Assembly: GCA_003513765.1 (NCBI GenBank)
Contig: DONT01000002.1
Location: 62,215-126,214 of the forward strand
Length of the DNA: 64,000 nucleotides
Direction of reading: 5' to 3'
DNA from: Jeotgalicoccus sp.
GTDB taxonomy: Bacteria; Bacillota; Bacilli; Staphylococcales; Salinicoccaceae
Shown: positions 43,341 through 52,492 of the stretch, piece by piece
Numbering within the stretch: position 1 is the first letter of the stretch
Layout of the letters: each line of letters begins with the position of its first letter
Translations under genes and position numbers: made by a program
Notes under the pieces: generated by a model
Database searches by the model: none
Seen by the model: the letters and a program-made list of their open reading frames with translations, nothing else
What the model was told of the DNA's origin: nothing

Positions 43341-44557
43341 AAGAATCGACGCTCCTTCAGGACACTTAAAACGAGCAGCAGCACTGCAGCTATCCCGAAT
43401 GTCGCTATCATAATATCGATCTCCATAGTAAAGCGGCCGTTTAATATAATTTCTTCAATCCAGAATAGTGATTGATAACTGTACATATAATCAAAAAATG
43501 TATCCAGATAAATAGGAAAGTATATTCTCGGAATGATACTGCCGGCGAACAGTATAATCATGAGCAGTACCGCAAGCTGAACCACCATACTGATTTTAAA
43601 CGATGGAAGCAGCCAGTCGATAATAATCATAATCATCGCTGTAATAAATATGTGAAGATCAATCAGAATAAGCAGCCTCAGCAGATTTTCTGTCTCCAGG
43701 TCAATACCGCCGAACGTTAATACTCCATATGTGAAAAGGGCAGAAGCCACCGTGACAATTATGCCGGTTGAAAGCACTCTCGCAAGGCCTTGAGCAAGAT
43801 GCGTTACTCCGAACACCTTCATCCGGTCTTCCAGGTTACTGCTTATGTCCCGCATTAAAGCGATGTACAGCATATACACCCAGACAGTCATTATAATGAA
43901 CAGGCCATTCACGATAAAATACATATTTCCCGCGCTGATATTCTGCGCTTTTTGATGTTCATCCATCAAAGTATCACTCGAGAGCACCTGAATAAACTGG
44001 CTCACAAACTCTTCGAAAATTAAGTTCTGCCTTGCCTCATCAGTCATGCCGAATTCACGGGCATAATGATTAATCGTTAATATATTGGCCTGTGAATTCC
44101 GGATATGTCTGACGACTGTATCAATTACGCTGCTGATTACATAACTCTCCAGCTGCATATCCGGGTTGCCGACGACAATCAGTTCACTTGATTCCCCCTT
44201 CATCATTTTTTCCGTGAATTTCCCGGGGAATATTATATATGAAACAAGTGTATCGTTTTCAATCATCAGTTTTGCATCAGATTCCGATACTTCAATAATC
44301 TCAAGTCCATCCGCTGCCTCAGCTGAGCCTGCGAGCGCCGAGACAATCACAGCTGTCTCGGCACTGTCATCCAGATTTACAAGGCCGACAGAGATTTTAT
44401 CCTCATCATCAAATGACAGGAGTGAGCTGAGCATCCAGATTATCAGTCCGATAAAAATAACCGGTGAAATTAAAATAAGAGGAAGTGTCAGCCACTTCCT
44501 CTTAAGTCTGCTGATGTCGTTAGCGATGAATACAAATATATGCTTCATTATTCTCAT
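43337..44557 (-). CDS. ABC-2 type permease (first)
   Basis: A 406-residue permease with the same plan as its neighbour: helix at about 20-45, an acidic extracellular domain, then six C-terminal helices from about 210. The extracellular part includes LVNLDDSAETAVIVSAL, typical of ABC-2 membrane proteins. It begins 25 nt after the exported-protein gene, behind AAAGG. Confidence 0.82.
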   Translation of the reverse strand: MRIMKHIFVFIANDISRLKRKWLTLPLILISPVIFIGLIIWMLSSLLSFDDEDKISVGLVNLDDSAETAVIVSALAGSAEAADGLEIIEVSESDAKLMIENDTLVSYIIFPGKFTEKMMKGESSELIVVGNPDMQLESYVISSVIDTVVRHIRNSQANILTINHYAREFGMTDEARQNLIFEEFVSQFIQVLSSDTLMDEHQKAQNISAGNMYFIVNGLFIIMTVWVYMLYIALMRDISSNLEDRMKVFGVTHLAQGLARVLSTGIIVTVASALFTYGVLTFGGIDLETENLLRLLILIDLHIFITAMIMIIIDWLLPSFKISMVVQLAVLLMIILFAGSIIPRIYFPIYLDTFFDYMYSYQSLFWIEEIILNGRFTMEIDIMIATFGIAAVLLLVLSVLKERRFL

Positions 44558-44582
44558 CGCTGACGCATCCTTTCTTTTTTAA

Positions 44583-46127
44583 TTAAAATCCTGATGGCGC
44601 ACCGAAGTTTTCATTCATCCACTCTTCAAATTGCGGACCAACTTCATCGTTAAAGTACGCATCAAGTTCTTCCATGCTCATCTGGCCAATGTTTTTCTCA
44701 TTATCCCCGCCAGGCATTTCAATTTCACTTATCGTCTGACTGTCGCTTGTCAGATTCAACACGAAAGTATCTCTCGTTACATTGATACCATCGTCAGCAT
44801 ACAGGGTCATATCACCAGTTGCCTGGTCTTCATTGTACACAGAATTGCTTTCCATGAATAATGTCAGCGGCGAACCGGTCATTTGTTCGTTAAAGTTAAT
44901 ATCCATATTCCAGACTTCACTGTCTTCTTCCTCTGTTTTAACAGAGTTGATGACAAACAGATCTTCAGAATCTGCTCTTAATGTAATCATGTCTTCGTAA
45001 CCTGACTCAGTTTCATTTAAATCAGCAGTATAGCCGATTACTGATTCCATAGTCTCATCAGAGAATGTCATATCATAATTAAAGACTGTGCTGTCTTCAG
45101 AAATTTCTGTAGTTCCATCGACTGCAATCTGGCCTGTAGATCCATCAACCGTAATTGACGTATCGAAATCACGCTGAATGATATTATCGTCGCCGTCTGT
45201 CCAGACAACAGATGTTAAACCTTCAGGGAAGCCGACATCTTCTATATTTTCTGCCGCTTCTTTTAATGAGTTATTAAACTCTGCTGCAGTATCTTCGGCA
45301 GATGGCGCTGCAGGGTTGCCAAGGTTTGCGGCCATCATCTGAGTTTCGATAATGTTTGCAAGTTCTTCATCTTCTGCCATCTTATTAAATAAGTCTCTTA
45401 AGAACGTGTGAATCTGTTCTTCTGTTAATATCATCGTCAGTTTATCAGCGTTTACTGTATTCTCACCGACAGTAATTTCTTCACTTTCCGACTCGAACGC
45501 ATCATCCGGTAAGTTTTCTCTAATGAAAGTTGCATATTCATCAATGAAATATTCACGCTGAGTTTCTGTCAGTGCACTGGTTTCAAAGAACATTGAGTAA
45601 TCAATTTCTTCTTCACCTGTAAATGTTGCAGGATCAAGTGTATTCAGGAATGTTGCTGCATCCGCTTCATTAACCACCATATACTCTTCGATGAACGGCA
45701 GTGTAAGTCCTGCTTTTTCACCTGTGATATATGCATTTACATCTGAAATAGTTAAGCCTGCTATGTCTGCATTAAGTCCCATCGTACTGACTTCATTTGC
45801 CATATCCTGACCGATTGCAAGATTAATATTAGAGTTATTAATCATCTGATCAAGACCCATCTCCTGGAATGAAGGGTCGTTTGTTTCTGCTGTAATGCCT
45901 AATGTTGACTCAATCGCATTTTGCTCGGCATGTTCATACCAGTCAAGTTCACTCTCAAAACGTTCCTCAAATAACTCGAAAGTACCTTCAACCTCGTCCA
46001 GTTCCGCCATTAAGTAATTATTTTTCGGGTTATTCACCATCGTCTGAAACAGGATGTATGCTCCGATTGCCAATACTGCAACAACACCGACCGATATCCC
46101 TAAAATTGTTAAACCTTTTTTACCCAT
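44583..46127 (-). CDS. Membrane-anchored extracellular protein, DUF6583-like
   Basis: A 514-residue very acidic protein with a single N-terminal helix (about 6-28) after MGKKG and no lipobox or LPXTG, so an uncleaved anchor with a large outside domain is likely. The middle has NTVNADKLTMILTEEQIHTFL and the last third is beta-rich (repeated DMTF/DTFVLNLTSDS segments). It resembles DUF6583-type proteins of Bacilli, an unverified call. AAGGAGAG ribosome site. First gene of an operon with two ABC-2 permeases and an ATPase, so it probably works with or is delivered by that transporter. Confidence 0.7.
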   Translation of the reverse strand: MGKKGLTILGISVGVVAVLAIGAYILFQTMVNNPKNNYLMAELDEVEGTFELFEERFESELDWYEHAEQNAIESTLGITAETNDPSFQEMGLDQMINNSNINLAIGQDMANEVSTMGLNADIAGLTISDVNAYITGEKAGLTLPFIEEYMVVNEADAATFLNTLDPATFTGEEEIDYSMFFETSALTETQREYFIDEYATFIRENLPDDAFESESEEITVGENTVNADKLTMILTEEQIHTFLRDLFNKMAEDEELANIIETQMMAANLGNPAAPSAEDTAAEFNNSLKEAAENIEDVGFPEGLTSVVWTDGDDNIIQRDFDTSITVDGSTGQIAVDGTTEISEDSTVFNYDMTFSDETMESVIGYTADLNETESGYEDMITLRADSEDLFVINSVKTEEEDSEVWNMDINFNEQMTGSPLTLFMESNSVYNEDQATGDMTLYADDGINVTRDTFVLNLTSDSQTISEIEMPGGDNEKNIGQMSMEELDAYFNDEVGPQFEEWMNENFGAPSGF

Positions 46128-46290
46128 AATAAACTCTCCTTCACGGTGCGTTAATTTACTCTAATATTATATTTAGTTAATATTTTACCATATATTATGT
46201 CTAAAATGTGACGACCGATGGATTTTATACTTATCGCTTAAATATTGATAATATAGTAAAGAAAGTAATTTAAGAGAAGGATGGGATGTT

Positions 46291-47076
46291 ATGAGACTTA
46301 AAAATAAAGTTGCAGTCGTTACCGGCGGGAGCCAGGGAATAGGGCGCGGCGTCGCGAAAGTTTTTGCTGAAGAAGGGGCACAAGTTGTTATTGCAGATAT
46401 TGACGCCAAAGAAGGCGAAAACACTGTAAAAGCATTTATCGATAAAAACTTCGATGTCCGCTTTCATAAAACAGATGTCAGTAATGAAAACGATGTTAAA
46501 AGTTTAATTGATTACACGATAAGTGAATTCGGCAAATTAGATATTTTAGTAAATAACGCCGCGATTAATTTTCGTAAGTCTGTCCACGAAACATCGCTTG
46601 AAGAATGGAACAATTTAATGGGAATAAATTTAACAGGACCATTTCTGTGCAGCAAGTACGCTATTCCCGAAATGCAGAAACAGGAGACTTCATCGATTAT
46701 CAATATGGCATCCTGGCATGCTGAAACAACAATTACGAGACTTGCAGCGTATGCCAGTGCAAAAGGCGGACTGACAGCCCTGACACGTCAGATGGCACTC
46801 GATTACGGCCAGCATCAGATTCGTGTCAATGCAGTCGGACCAAGTTCTGTTGACACACCGCTACTTCATAAAACTTTTGCAAGTCTCGAAAATCCGGAGA
46901 AATCATTTGAAGAATCACTGGCTTTCAATCCGATGGGCCGCGTCGGCACAGTCGACGATATCGCTAAAGCATGTCTGTTTTTAGCATCAGACGATTCAAC
47001 TTATGTCAGCGGCCAGACGATACTTGTCGACGGCGGACAAAGCAACAAAGTAGCGAGACCGATAGAATTTGACTGA
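46291..47076 (+). CDS. SDR family oxidoreductase (glucose 1-dehydrogenase-like)
   Basis: A 261-residue classical SDR: TGGSQGIGRGVAKVF, NNAAINFRKS, NMASWHAETTITRLAAYASAK with Tyr-x3-Lys, and SGQTILVDGGQ at the end. Closest in style to glucose 1-dehydrogenases and 3-oxoacyl-ACP reductase relatives. AAGGATGGGA ribosome site; single gene. Confidence 0.87.
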   Translation: MRLKNKVAVVTGGSQGIGRGVAKVFAEEGAQVVIADIDAKEGENTVKAFIDKNFDVRFHKTDVSNENDVKSLIDYTISEFGKLDILVNNAAINFRKSVHETSLEEWNNLMGINLTGPFLCSKYAIPEMQKQETSSIINMASWHAETTITRLAAYASAKGGLTALTRQMALDYGQHQIRVNAVGPSSVDTPLLHKTFASLENPEKSFEESLAFNPMGRVGTVDDIAKACLFLASDDSTYVSGQTILVDGGQSNKVARPIEFD

Positions 47077-47090
47077 TAAATAGGCGGGGG

Positions 47091-47171
47091 ACTACCATGT
47101 GCGGTTGACATGATCATTCAAACGCTTCCGAACTACCATGTGAGCTCCACTTCGTCATCCAAACTCATTTT
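47091..47171. repeat. Degenerate 41-nt tandem repeat, locus B
   Basis: ACTACCATGTG recurs exactly 41 nt apart (47091 and 47132). Read on the minus strand each unit carries a TTTGRATGA block and a CACATGGTAGT block; the minus-strand GATGACGAAG...GAGCTCA resembles the CATGACAGAAGCTCA of locus A. It sits between two convergent genes. Confidence 0.7.
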
Positions 47172-47185
47172 CTCCAAGCAAATAC

Positions 47186-47217
47186 GGCTCAAAATCTTCA
47201 TCCCAGGATTTTGAGCC
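47186..47217. terminator. Probable terminator between convergent genes
   Basis: An 11-bp stem GGCTCAAAATC / GATTTTGAGCC with a 10-nt loop; T-rich sequence follows on the plus side after a few bases. Confidence 0.65.
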
Positions 47218-47223
47218 GCTTCT

Positions 47224-47613
47224 TTATTTTTTAGGCTGATAAAGCAGTGTCTGTACGAAAAATGCAACAAAACTTAAGAGCAATGTAACACCGCCGCCGA
47301 TGTAGACGATAAGTGTAACTGCAGCCGGAAGATTGAATGACACAACATTAGTTAAGAACATTCCTAAAACCAGACCTGTCGTACCGATAATGGCAGACCA
47401 GACATGGAATTTCGATAATGCATTATATTTAACTTCAAATACTTTATAAAAAATGGACCATGAGAATAAACTTAACCATCCCACGACTAAAATATGTGCG
47501 TGAATCGGTCTTAGTGCATATGATCCTGAACCTGCCATATGTGCGCCCATTACAGAACCAATCAGCCCAAAAACTCCTGAGAATACGAGTAAAAGTTTAA
47601 CTGGATTATTCAT
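47224..47613 (-). CDS. Heme-copper oxidase subunit I-like small membrane protein
   Basis: A 129-residue protein of four helices with RPIHAHILVVGWLSLFSW, the type seen in COG3278-like cytochrome oxidase subunit I relatives. It keeps His residues in helices 1-2 but is far too short to be an oxidase; similar small proteins are uncharacterised. AAGGAAG ribosome site; single gene. Confidence 0.7.
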   Translation of the reverse strand: MNNPVKLLLVFSGVFGLIGSVMGAHMAGSGSYALRPIHAHILVVGWLSLFSWSIFYKVFEVKYNALSKFHVWSAIIGTTGLVLGMFLTNVVSFNLPAAVTLIVYIGGGVTLLLSFVAFFVQTLLYQPKK

Positions 47614-47706
47614 AATAACTTCCTTTCAGTGACTATTTACCTTATATTCTATAATCGCAATATGAACAGAGTATGAACAGGATTGATAAAATAATATATA
47701 AATAAA

Positions 47707-47749
47707 GCCGCGTATAACTTTCAGTTAGATACTGAGAGTTATACGCGGC
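47707..47749 (-). terminator. Strong terminator of the 24-aa gene
   Basis: A 19-bp stem GCCGCGTATAACT-TCAGT with one T-G juxtaposition and a 5-nt loop, followed on the minus strand by TTTATTTATATA. Confidence 0.85.
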
Positions 47750-47762
47750 AGTTTAAATTAGT

Positions 47763-47837
47763 TTATCTTAATCCAAGGAATGATAATACAGCTAAAATAA
47801 CTACAATCAACCCAATAATATAAATAATATTTCTCAT
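47763..47837 (-). CDS. Single-helix membrane peptide (24 aa)
   Basis: ATG at 47837 follows AGGGGGC by 7 nt and opens a 24-residue frame: MRNIIYIIGL, a hydrophobic core, and the end SFLGLR. It is one transmembrane helix with Arg at both ends, and a strong terminator follows 14 nt after the stop. This resembles the lmo0937-type tiny membrane proteins of Bacilli. The combination of ribosome site and terminator makes it convincing despite its size. Confidence 0.65.
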   Translation of the reverse strand: MRNIIYIIGLIVVILAVLSFLGLR

Positions 47838-48001
47838 TTTATTTGCCCCCTGTTATTGTCTTAAAAATTACATTCCCCGAACTTACCTCCTGAAAACATT
47901 AATTTTACTTCAGACCTGTCGTTATGATTTCATACCTCTATAACAGGGTATGGTTTAAATATGCTTACTTACAGATAAATTTATATACAGAGGTGGATTT
48001 C

Positions 48002-50260
48002 ATGTCATATATACGCGTGCATGGTGCGAATCAAAATAACTTAAAAAATGTGAGTGTCGATATTCCAAAACATCAGCTGACTGTCTTTACCGGTCGTTCG
48101 GGTTCAGGAAAGTCTTCACTTGTGTTCAACGTCCTGGCTGCGGAGTCCGAACGTCTCTTGAATGAGACTTACTCTAGTTACATCCAGCATCAGCTGACGC
48201 AATATGAAAAACCTGATGTCGACAGAATAGAGAATCTGCCGGTCTCAATGGTTATTAACCAGAAAAAACTCGGCGGAAATTCACGCTCGACAGTTGGTAC
48301 AATTTCCGATATATACTCATCTGTCCGCTTATTATGGTCGCGTGTCGGCGCACCTTTTGTCGGTTACTCAAATGTCTTTTCATTTAATAATCCAAGCGGA
48401 ATGTGTGAACGGTGCCAGGGTCTCGGTTACGTCGAGGATATTGATTTAGACGAGCTGCTCGATTTTGATAAGTCACTGAACGAAGATGCCATTAAATTCC
48501 CTTCATTCAGACCCGACAGCTGGAGGGGGAAGCGTTACTTATACAGCGGTTTATTTGATAATGATAAAAAATTGAAAGATTATACAGAAGAAGAAATGAA
48601 TACATTTCTTTATACGAAACCTAGAAAGATTAAAAATCCGCCGGATAACTGGCCGAGAACTGCTAAGTTCGAAGGGTTAATTCACCGCTTCAGACGATCG
48701 TTCTTGCTCAATGATAACTTTGAGAAGAAACGTTTCTTAACTGACGTCGAACGCGTTGTAACCAGTCAGAAATGCCCGGACTGCGAAGGTAAACGTCTTA
48801 ACGACAAAGTACTGAGCTGTAAAATTAACGGTGCGAGTATTGCCGACTTCACTGCATTATCAATCGATGATGCGATTAGCTTCTTAAAAAATCTGAATGA
48901 TGAGAAGGCGAAGTTTATCATTAAACCATTACTTGAACAGATGGAAGCTCTTGCTTATATCGGCTTAAATTATTTAACGCTCAACCGGGAAACACCGACA
49001 CTGTCAGGCGGGGAGTCACAGCGCATTAAGCTGATTCGTCATTTAAACAGTCCATTAACCGACTTAGTTTACATTATCGATGAACCAAGTGTCGGACTGC
49101 ATCCGGAAGATATTAAAAAAATTAATGAAATTATGCGTTCCCTGCGTGATAAGGGTAATACTGTACTGATTGTCGAGCATGATCCCGATGTGATTCATAT
49201 TGCAGATCACATTATCGATATCGGGCCTGGTGCAGGCCAGCACGGGGGAGAGATTATATTTAACGGTACGTATGAGGAATTAATGCAGACGGATACGCCA
49301 ACCAGTATCGCACTTAACAGAAAGCATCAGCAAAAAGAGAATCCCAGACAGCCTGAGTCATTTATATCACTTAAAAATATTACTAAGAATAACTTAAAAG
49401 ATGTATCCGTCGATATACCCGAAGGTCTGATATCAGTCATTACCGGTGTCGCCGGTTCAGGTAAAAGCACGCTGATTAAAACAGGTTTAGGTAAATCTGA
49501 AGATGCAATCTTTATAGATCAGAAAGCAGTACAGGCGACGAACCGTTCCAATCTGCTGACTTATATGGATTTGTTTGATGAAGTCCGCACATTCTTCAGT
49601 AAGCAGACCGGCTTAAGAAAAGGTATGTTCAGTTATAACTCAGAAGGTGCATGTCCTGAATGCAATGGTAAGGGCGTTATTAAAACAGAGCTTGCTTTTA
49701 TGGCCGATTTTTCACAATTGTGTGAAGTGTGTAACGGTACGCGTTACAAAAAAGAAGCCCTTGAAGCCACAGTAAACGGTTATTCCATTGCAGATGTGCT
49801 CGCATTGACAGTCGAAGAAGGTGTGTCGTTATTTAAAAATAATGAAAAAGTTGTATCGCGTCTTAAAAATCTGGAAGCGACAGGACTGCACTATATGACG
49901 CTCGGTCAATCTCTCGACACACTGTCAGGCGGAGAAATTCAGCGCCTGAAATTAAGCCGTTATTTAGACAGTGATGCGCAAGATAAAATATTTATTTTCG
50001 ATGAACCGACAACTGGGCTGCACGAAGATGATATTCCTGCATTATTATCGTGTTTTGAACAATTAATTGAACAGAGTAATACCGTCATTCTAATCGAGCA
50101 TAACCTGACGATGATGACACATGCCGATTGGCTTATCGATGTCGGCCCAGGACCCGGTATGAGGGGCGGTAAAATTCTATACAGCGGCGAGCCTAATGGC
50201 TTGTTAAATGTTAAAAATTCAGTGACTGCAGAACATCTTAAAAGATATACGGGAAATTAA
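48002..50260 (+). CDS. UvrA-like ABC ATPase (short paralogue)
   Basis: A 752-residue relative of excinuclease subunit UvrA (about 940 residues), with two ABC modules (GRSGSGKSS / TGVAGSGKST; LSGGESQRIKL / LSGGEIQRLKL; IIDEPSVGLH / IFDEPTTGLH) and zinc-finger Cys sets (CERCQGLGY, CPDCEGKR, CPECNGKG, CEVCNGTR). The shortness suggests loss of part of the UvrB-binding region. Such paralogues in Gram-positives are linked to resistance to DNA-binding drugs as well as repair. ATG 48002 has AGAGGTGG 5 nt upstream; the longer frame has no support. No uvrB nearby. Confidence 0.88.
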   Translation: MSYIRVHGANQNNLKNVSVDIPKHQLTVFTGRSGSGKSSLVFNVLAAESERLLNETYSSYIQHQLTQYEKPDVDRIENLPVSMVINQKKLGGNSRSTVGTISDIYSSVRLLWSRVGAPFVGYSNVFSFNNPSGMCERCQGLGYVEDIDLDELLDFDKSLNEDAIKFPSFRPDSWRGKRYLYSGLFDNDKKLKDYTEEEMNTFLYTKPRKIKNPPDNWPRTAKFEGLIHRFRRSFLLNDNFEKKRFLTDVERVVTSQKCPDCEGKRLNDKVLSCKINGASIADFTALSIDDAISFLKNLNDEKAKFIIKPLLEQMEALAYIGLNYLTLNRETPTLSGGESQRIKLIRHLNSPLTDLVYIIDEPSVGLHPEDIKKINEIMRSLRDKGNTVLIVEHDPDVIHIADHIIDIGPGAGQHGGEIIFNGTYEELMQTDTPTSIALNRKHQQKENPRQPESFISLKNITKNNLKDVSVDIPEGLISVITGVAGSGKSTLIKTGLGKSEDAIFIDQKAVQATNRSNLLTYMDLFDEVRTFFSKQTGLRKGMFSYNSEGACPECNGKGVIKTELAFMADFSQLCEVCNGTRYKKEALEATVNGYSIADVLALTVEEGVSLFKNNEKVVSRLKNLEATGLHYMTLGQSLDTLSGGEIQRLKLSRYLDSDAQDKIFIFDEPTTGLHEDDIPALLSCFEQLIEQSNTVILIEHNLTMMTHADWLIDVGPGPGMRGGKILYSGEPNGLLNVKNSVTAEHLKRYTGN

Positions 50261-50358
50261 ATTCTTTTGAGCAGAAATTTAGGCTGTACCAGTGAACTTG
50301 GTTATTATTTAGTACTGTAATGATATTTCACAAAAGCTTACTGGGGGATTTTATTTAT

Positions 50359-51489
50359 ATGAATAAGAAATATGAGACTTTATTCGAGAAAGTTACACTT
50401 AAGAATGGAGTCGAATTAAAAAATAAATTTGCACTTGGACCGATGACACACATTTCTTAACACGATGATGGAACTGTGTCAGACGAGGAAATTGAATACA
50501 TGCGTACACGTTCGAAAGACGTCGGCTTATCGATATCTGCAGCATCCAACGTAACTGATCTCGGTAAAGCGTTCCCTGGACAGCCGTCAGTCGTCCGCGA
50601 CTCAGACGTAGAAGGATTAACACGTCTTGCAGATGCCATGAAAGAAAATGGAGCAAAAGCAATACTCCAAATTCACCACGGTGGTGTTCAAGCAATTCCG
50701 AGATTAACACCCGGTGCTGATTCTGCAGGGCCGAGCCCGATTACCATGCAGAGCTTTGATGAAACAGAACCGCATGATGCACGTGAAATTACAGAAGAAG
50801 AGATTCTTGAAACGATTGAAGCATTTGGGGAAGCAACACGCCGTGCTGCTGAAGCAGGATTTGACGGCGTTGAAATTCACGGTGCCAACCATTATATTAT
50901 TCACCAGTTCGTTTCGCCGTATTTCAACAGACGTAATGACAAGTGGGGCAAAGACCGTTTCCTGTTCGCAATGGAAATCGTCGATGCAGTCATGAAGGCA
51001 AAAGAGAAATACGCTGAAGATGATTTTATTATCGGCTACCGTTTCTCACCGGAAGAAGCCGAGACTCCCGGAATCCGCATGGAAACTACAGAAGAACTGC
51101 TCGGCAAACTGGTTGAAAAGCCGCTTGATTATCTGCACGTTTCATTAAGCGACGTTCACTCTAAAACACGTGAAGGTAAATATGCCGGTACAGAGCGTAT
51201 CGAACTGCTTCACAAATGGATAGATGGACGCATGCCCCTAATCGGAGTTGGTTCTGTATTCACTGCAAATCAGGCACTCCGCGCTATTGAAGCGGGCAAT
51301 ATGGAAATAATTGCTCTAGGCAGAGTTCTGCTGCTGGATTATAACTTCATCAGCAAAATCGAAGAAGGCAGAGAAGATGAAATCTTTGAGTACTTTGATT
51401 CTGAAAGAGAAGATAAATACGAATTGCCTGAACTTTTATGGACACAGCTTGATAACGGCGCTTACTCAATGCCGAAAAAAGAGAAATAG
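50359..51489 (+). pseudogene. Old Yellow Enzyme-type NADH:flavin oxidoreductase with in-frame stop
   Basis: From ATG 50359 (GGGGGA ribosome site) the frame runs MNKKYETLFEKV to LGPMTHIS and hits TAA at 50458-50460, then continues in the same frame for 343 codons to 51489. The remainder is an intact OYE barrel: IQIHHGGVQA, GVEIHGANHYIIHQF, SPYFNRRNDKWG and GVGSVFTANQAL, as in YqiG-like NADH-dependent flavin oxidoreductases. One substitution (a Ser codon TCA to TAA) would explain the stop. The lost start removes the first strand with the FMN-binding Pro-Met-Thr, so an internal start would not give a normal enzyme. Confidence 0.85.
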
Positions 51490-51499
51490 AGAAAAAATG

Positions 51500-51525
51500 G
51501 CTCCGGACAATATACTGTCCGGAGC
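51500..51525. terminator. Bidirectional terminator
   Basis: A 10-bp perfect stem GCTCCGGACA / TGTCCGGAGC with a 6-nt loop and A- and T-rich flanks, between the OYE gene and the convergent exporter. Confidence 0.9.
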
Positions 51526-51531
51526 ATTATT

Positions 51532-52452
51532 TTATAAAGTTTTTCGTCTGTTTCTCTGACTGAATATAAATTCAATATATCCTGTCCCAAACAGCACACC
51601 AATCACTACAAATATAAAGCCAATTACCTGAGAAGCAGTAATCATTTCATTTAAAAAAATCACTGAAAATACAACGCCGAAAAATGGAACAAAGTTATTG
51701 AATATAACAGTCTGTCCGGCACCGATTTGCTGTATTGCCGAGTTATAAATTATATAGCCAAATCCTGTGACGACCATACCGGAAAATATAAAAAGCACAT
51801 AAATAAATGGACTGGCCGTAAACATCTGACTGAAACTTCCTGGTTCAATAATAAAGCTCAGAATCACCAAACCAATAGAACCGGTTAGAAACATCATCGT
51901 CGTAATTTGTTTTGAGTCGATAGTTGCAGTCGCTTTTTTTATAAAAATAAAACTGATTGCCTGCACAAGCATTGATGTAAATATTAATACTTCACCTAAT
52001 GAAAATTCGAAGCTTGTAAAAGATTCTCCCTGAATAAAAAATACACCCACCAACGCCAGCGAAATACCGAGAAGCCGTGCACCTGTCAGCTTTTCACCTA
52101 AGAAAAATATCGCCATTATAACAGTCGTGAGCGGGACAAGTGCAAGTATTAATGCCGCACTGGATGCATCAATCATCGTTAATGATATCGCCAGCAGCGA
52201 ATGATGAAGTACGACCCCAAATAATGTCCCCAACAGAGTGTAAATCCACTCCCGTTTTGTCATTCGGCGGAAAGATCGTGTCAGTATTAAAATACATAAC
52301 GTCGTTACACCGGCAATCATTACCCGAAAAGCAGTCATCGTCGCAGGAGGTAGTTCCGTAACCAGAAGTTTAAGAATAACAATATTTAAACCCCATAAAA
52401 CCATAATGGTAAACACTAATAAATAAATGAGCATATTTTTATTTTGCTTCAT
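51532..52452 (-). CDS. EamA/DMT family transporter
   Basis: A 306-residue ten-helix exporter with two EamA repeats (MVLWGLNIVILKLLV at the start; NNFVPFFGVVFSVIFLNE in the second). The C-terminus is basic (QRNRRKTL). Substrate unknown; only loosely similar to the DMT protein at 32.3-33.2 kb. Confidence 0.87.
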   Translation of the reverse strand: MKQNKNMLIYLLVFTIMVLWGLNIVILKLLVTELPPATMTAFRVMIAGVTTLCILILTRSFRRMTKREWIYTLLGTLFGVVLHHSLLAISLTMIDASSAALILALVPLTTVIMAIFFLGEKLTGARLLGISLALVGVFFIQGESFTSFEFSLGEVLIFTSMLVQAISFIFIKKATATIDSKQITTMMFLTGSIGLVILSFIIEPGSFSQMFTASPFIYVLFIFSGMVVTGFGYIIYNSAIQQIGAGQTVIFNNFVPFFGVVFSVIFLNEMITASQVIGFIFVVIGVLFGTGYIEFIFSQRNRRKTL

Positions 52453-52492
52453 TTTACATCCCCGTTCTATTTATAGTATCCATTCTGCTGAA

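Noticed and set aside
47924..48001. Longer N-terminus for the UvrA-like protein
   Set aside because: The extra 26 residues have no ribosome site at their start, while ATG 48002 has AGAGGTGG at ideal distance and fits the UvrA N-terminus.
50458..50460. Selenocysteine or programmed readthrough in the Old Yellow Enzyme gene
   Set aside because: The stop is TAA, not TGA, and no special downstream structure is visible; a point mutation is simpler.
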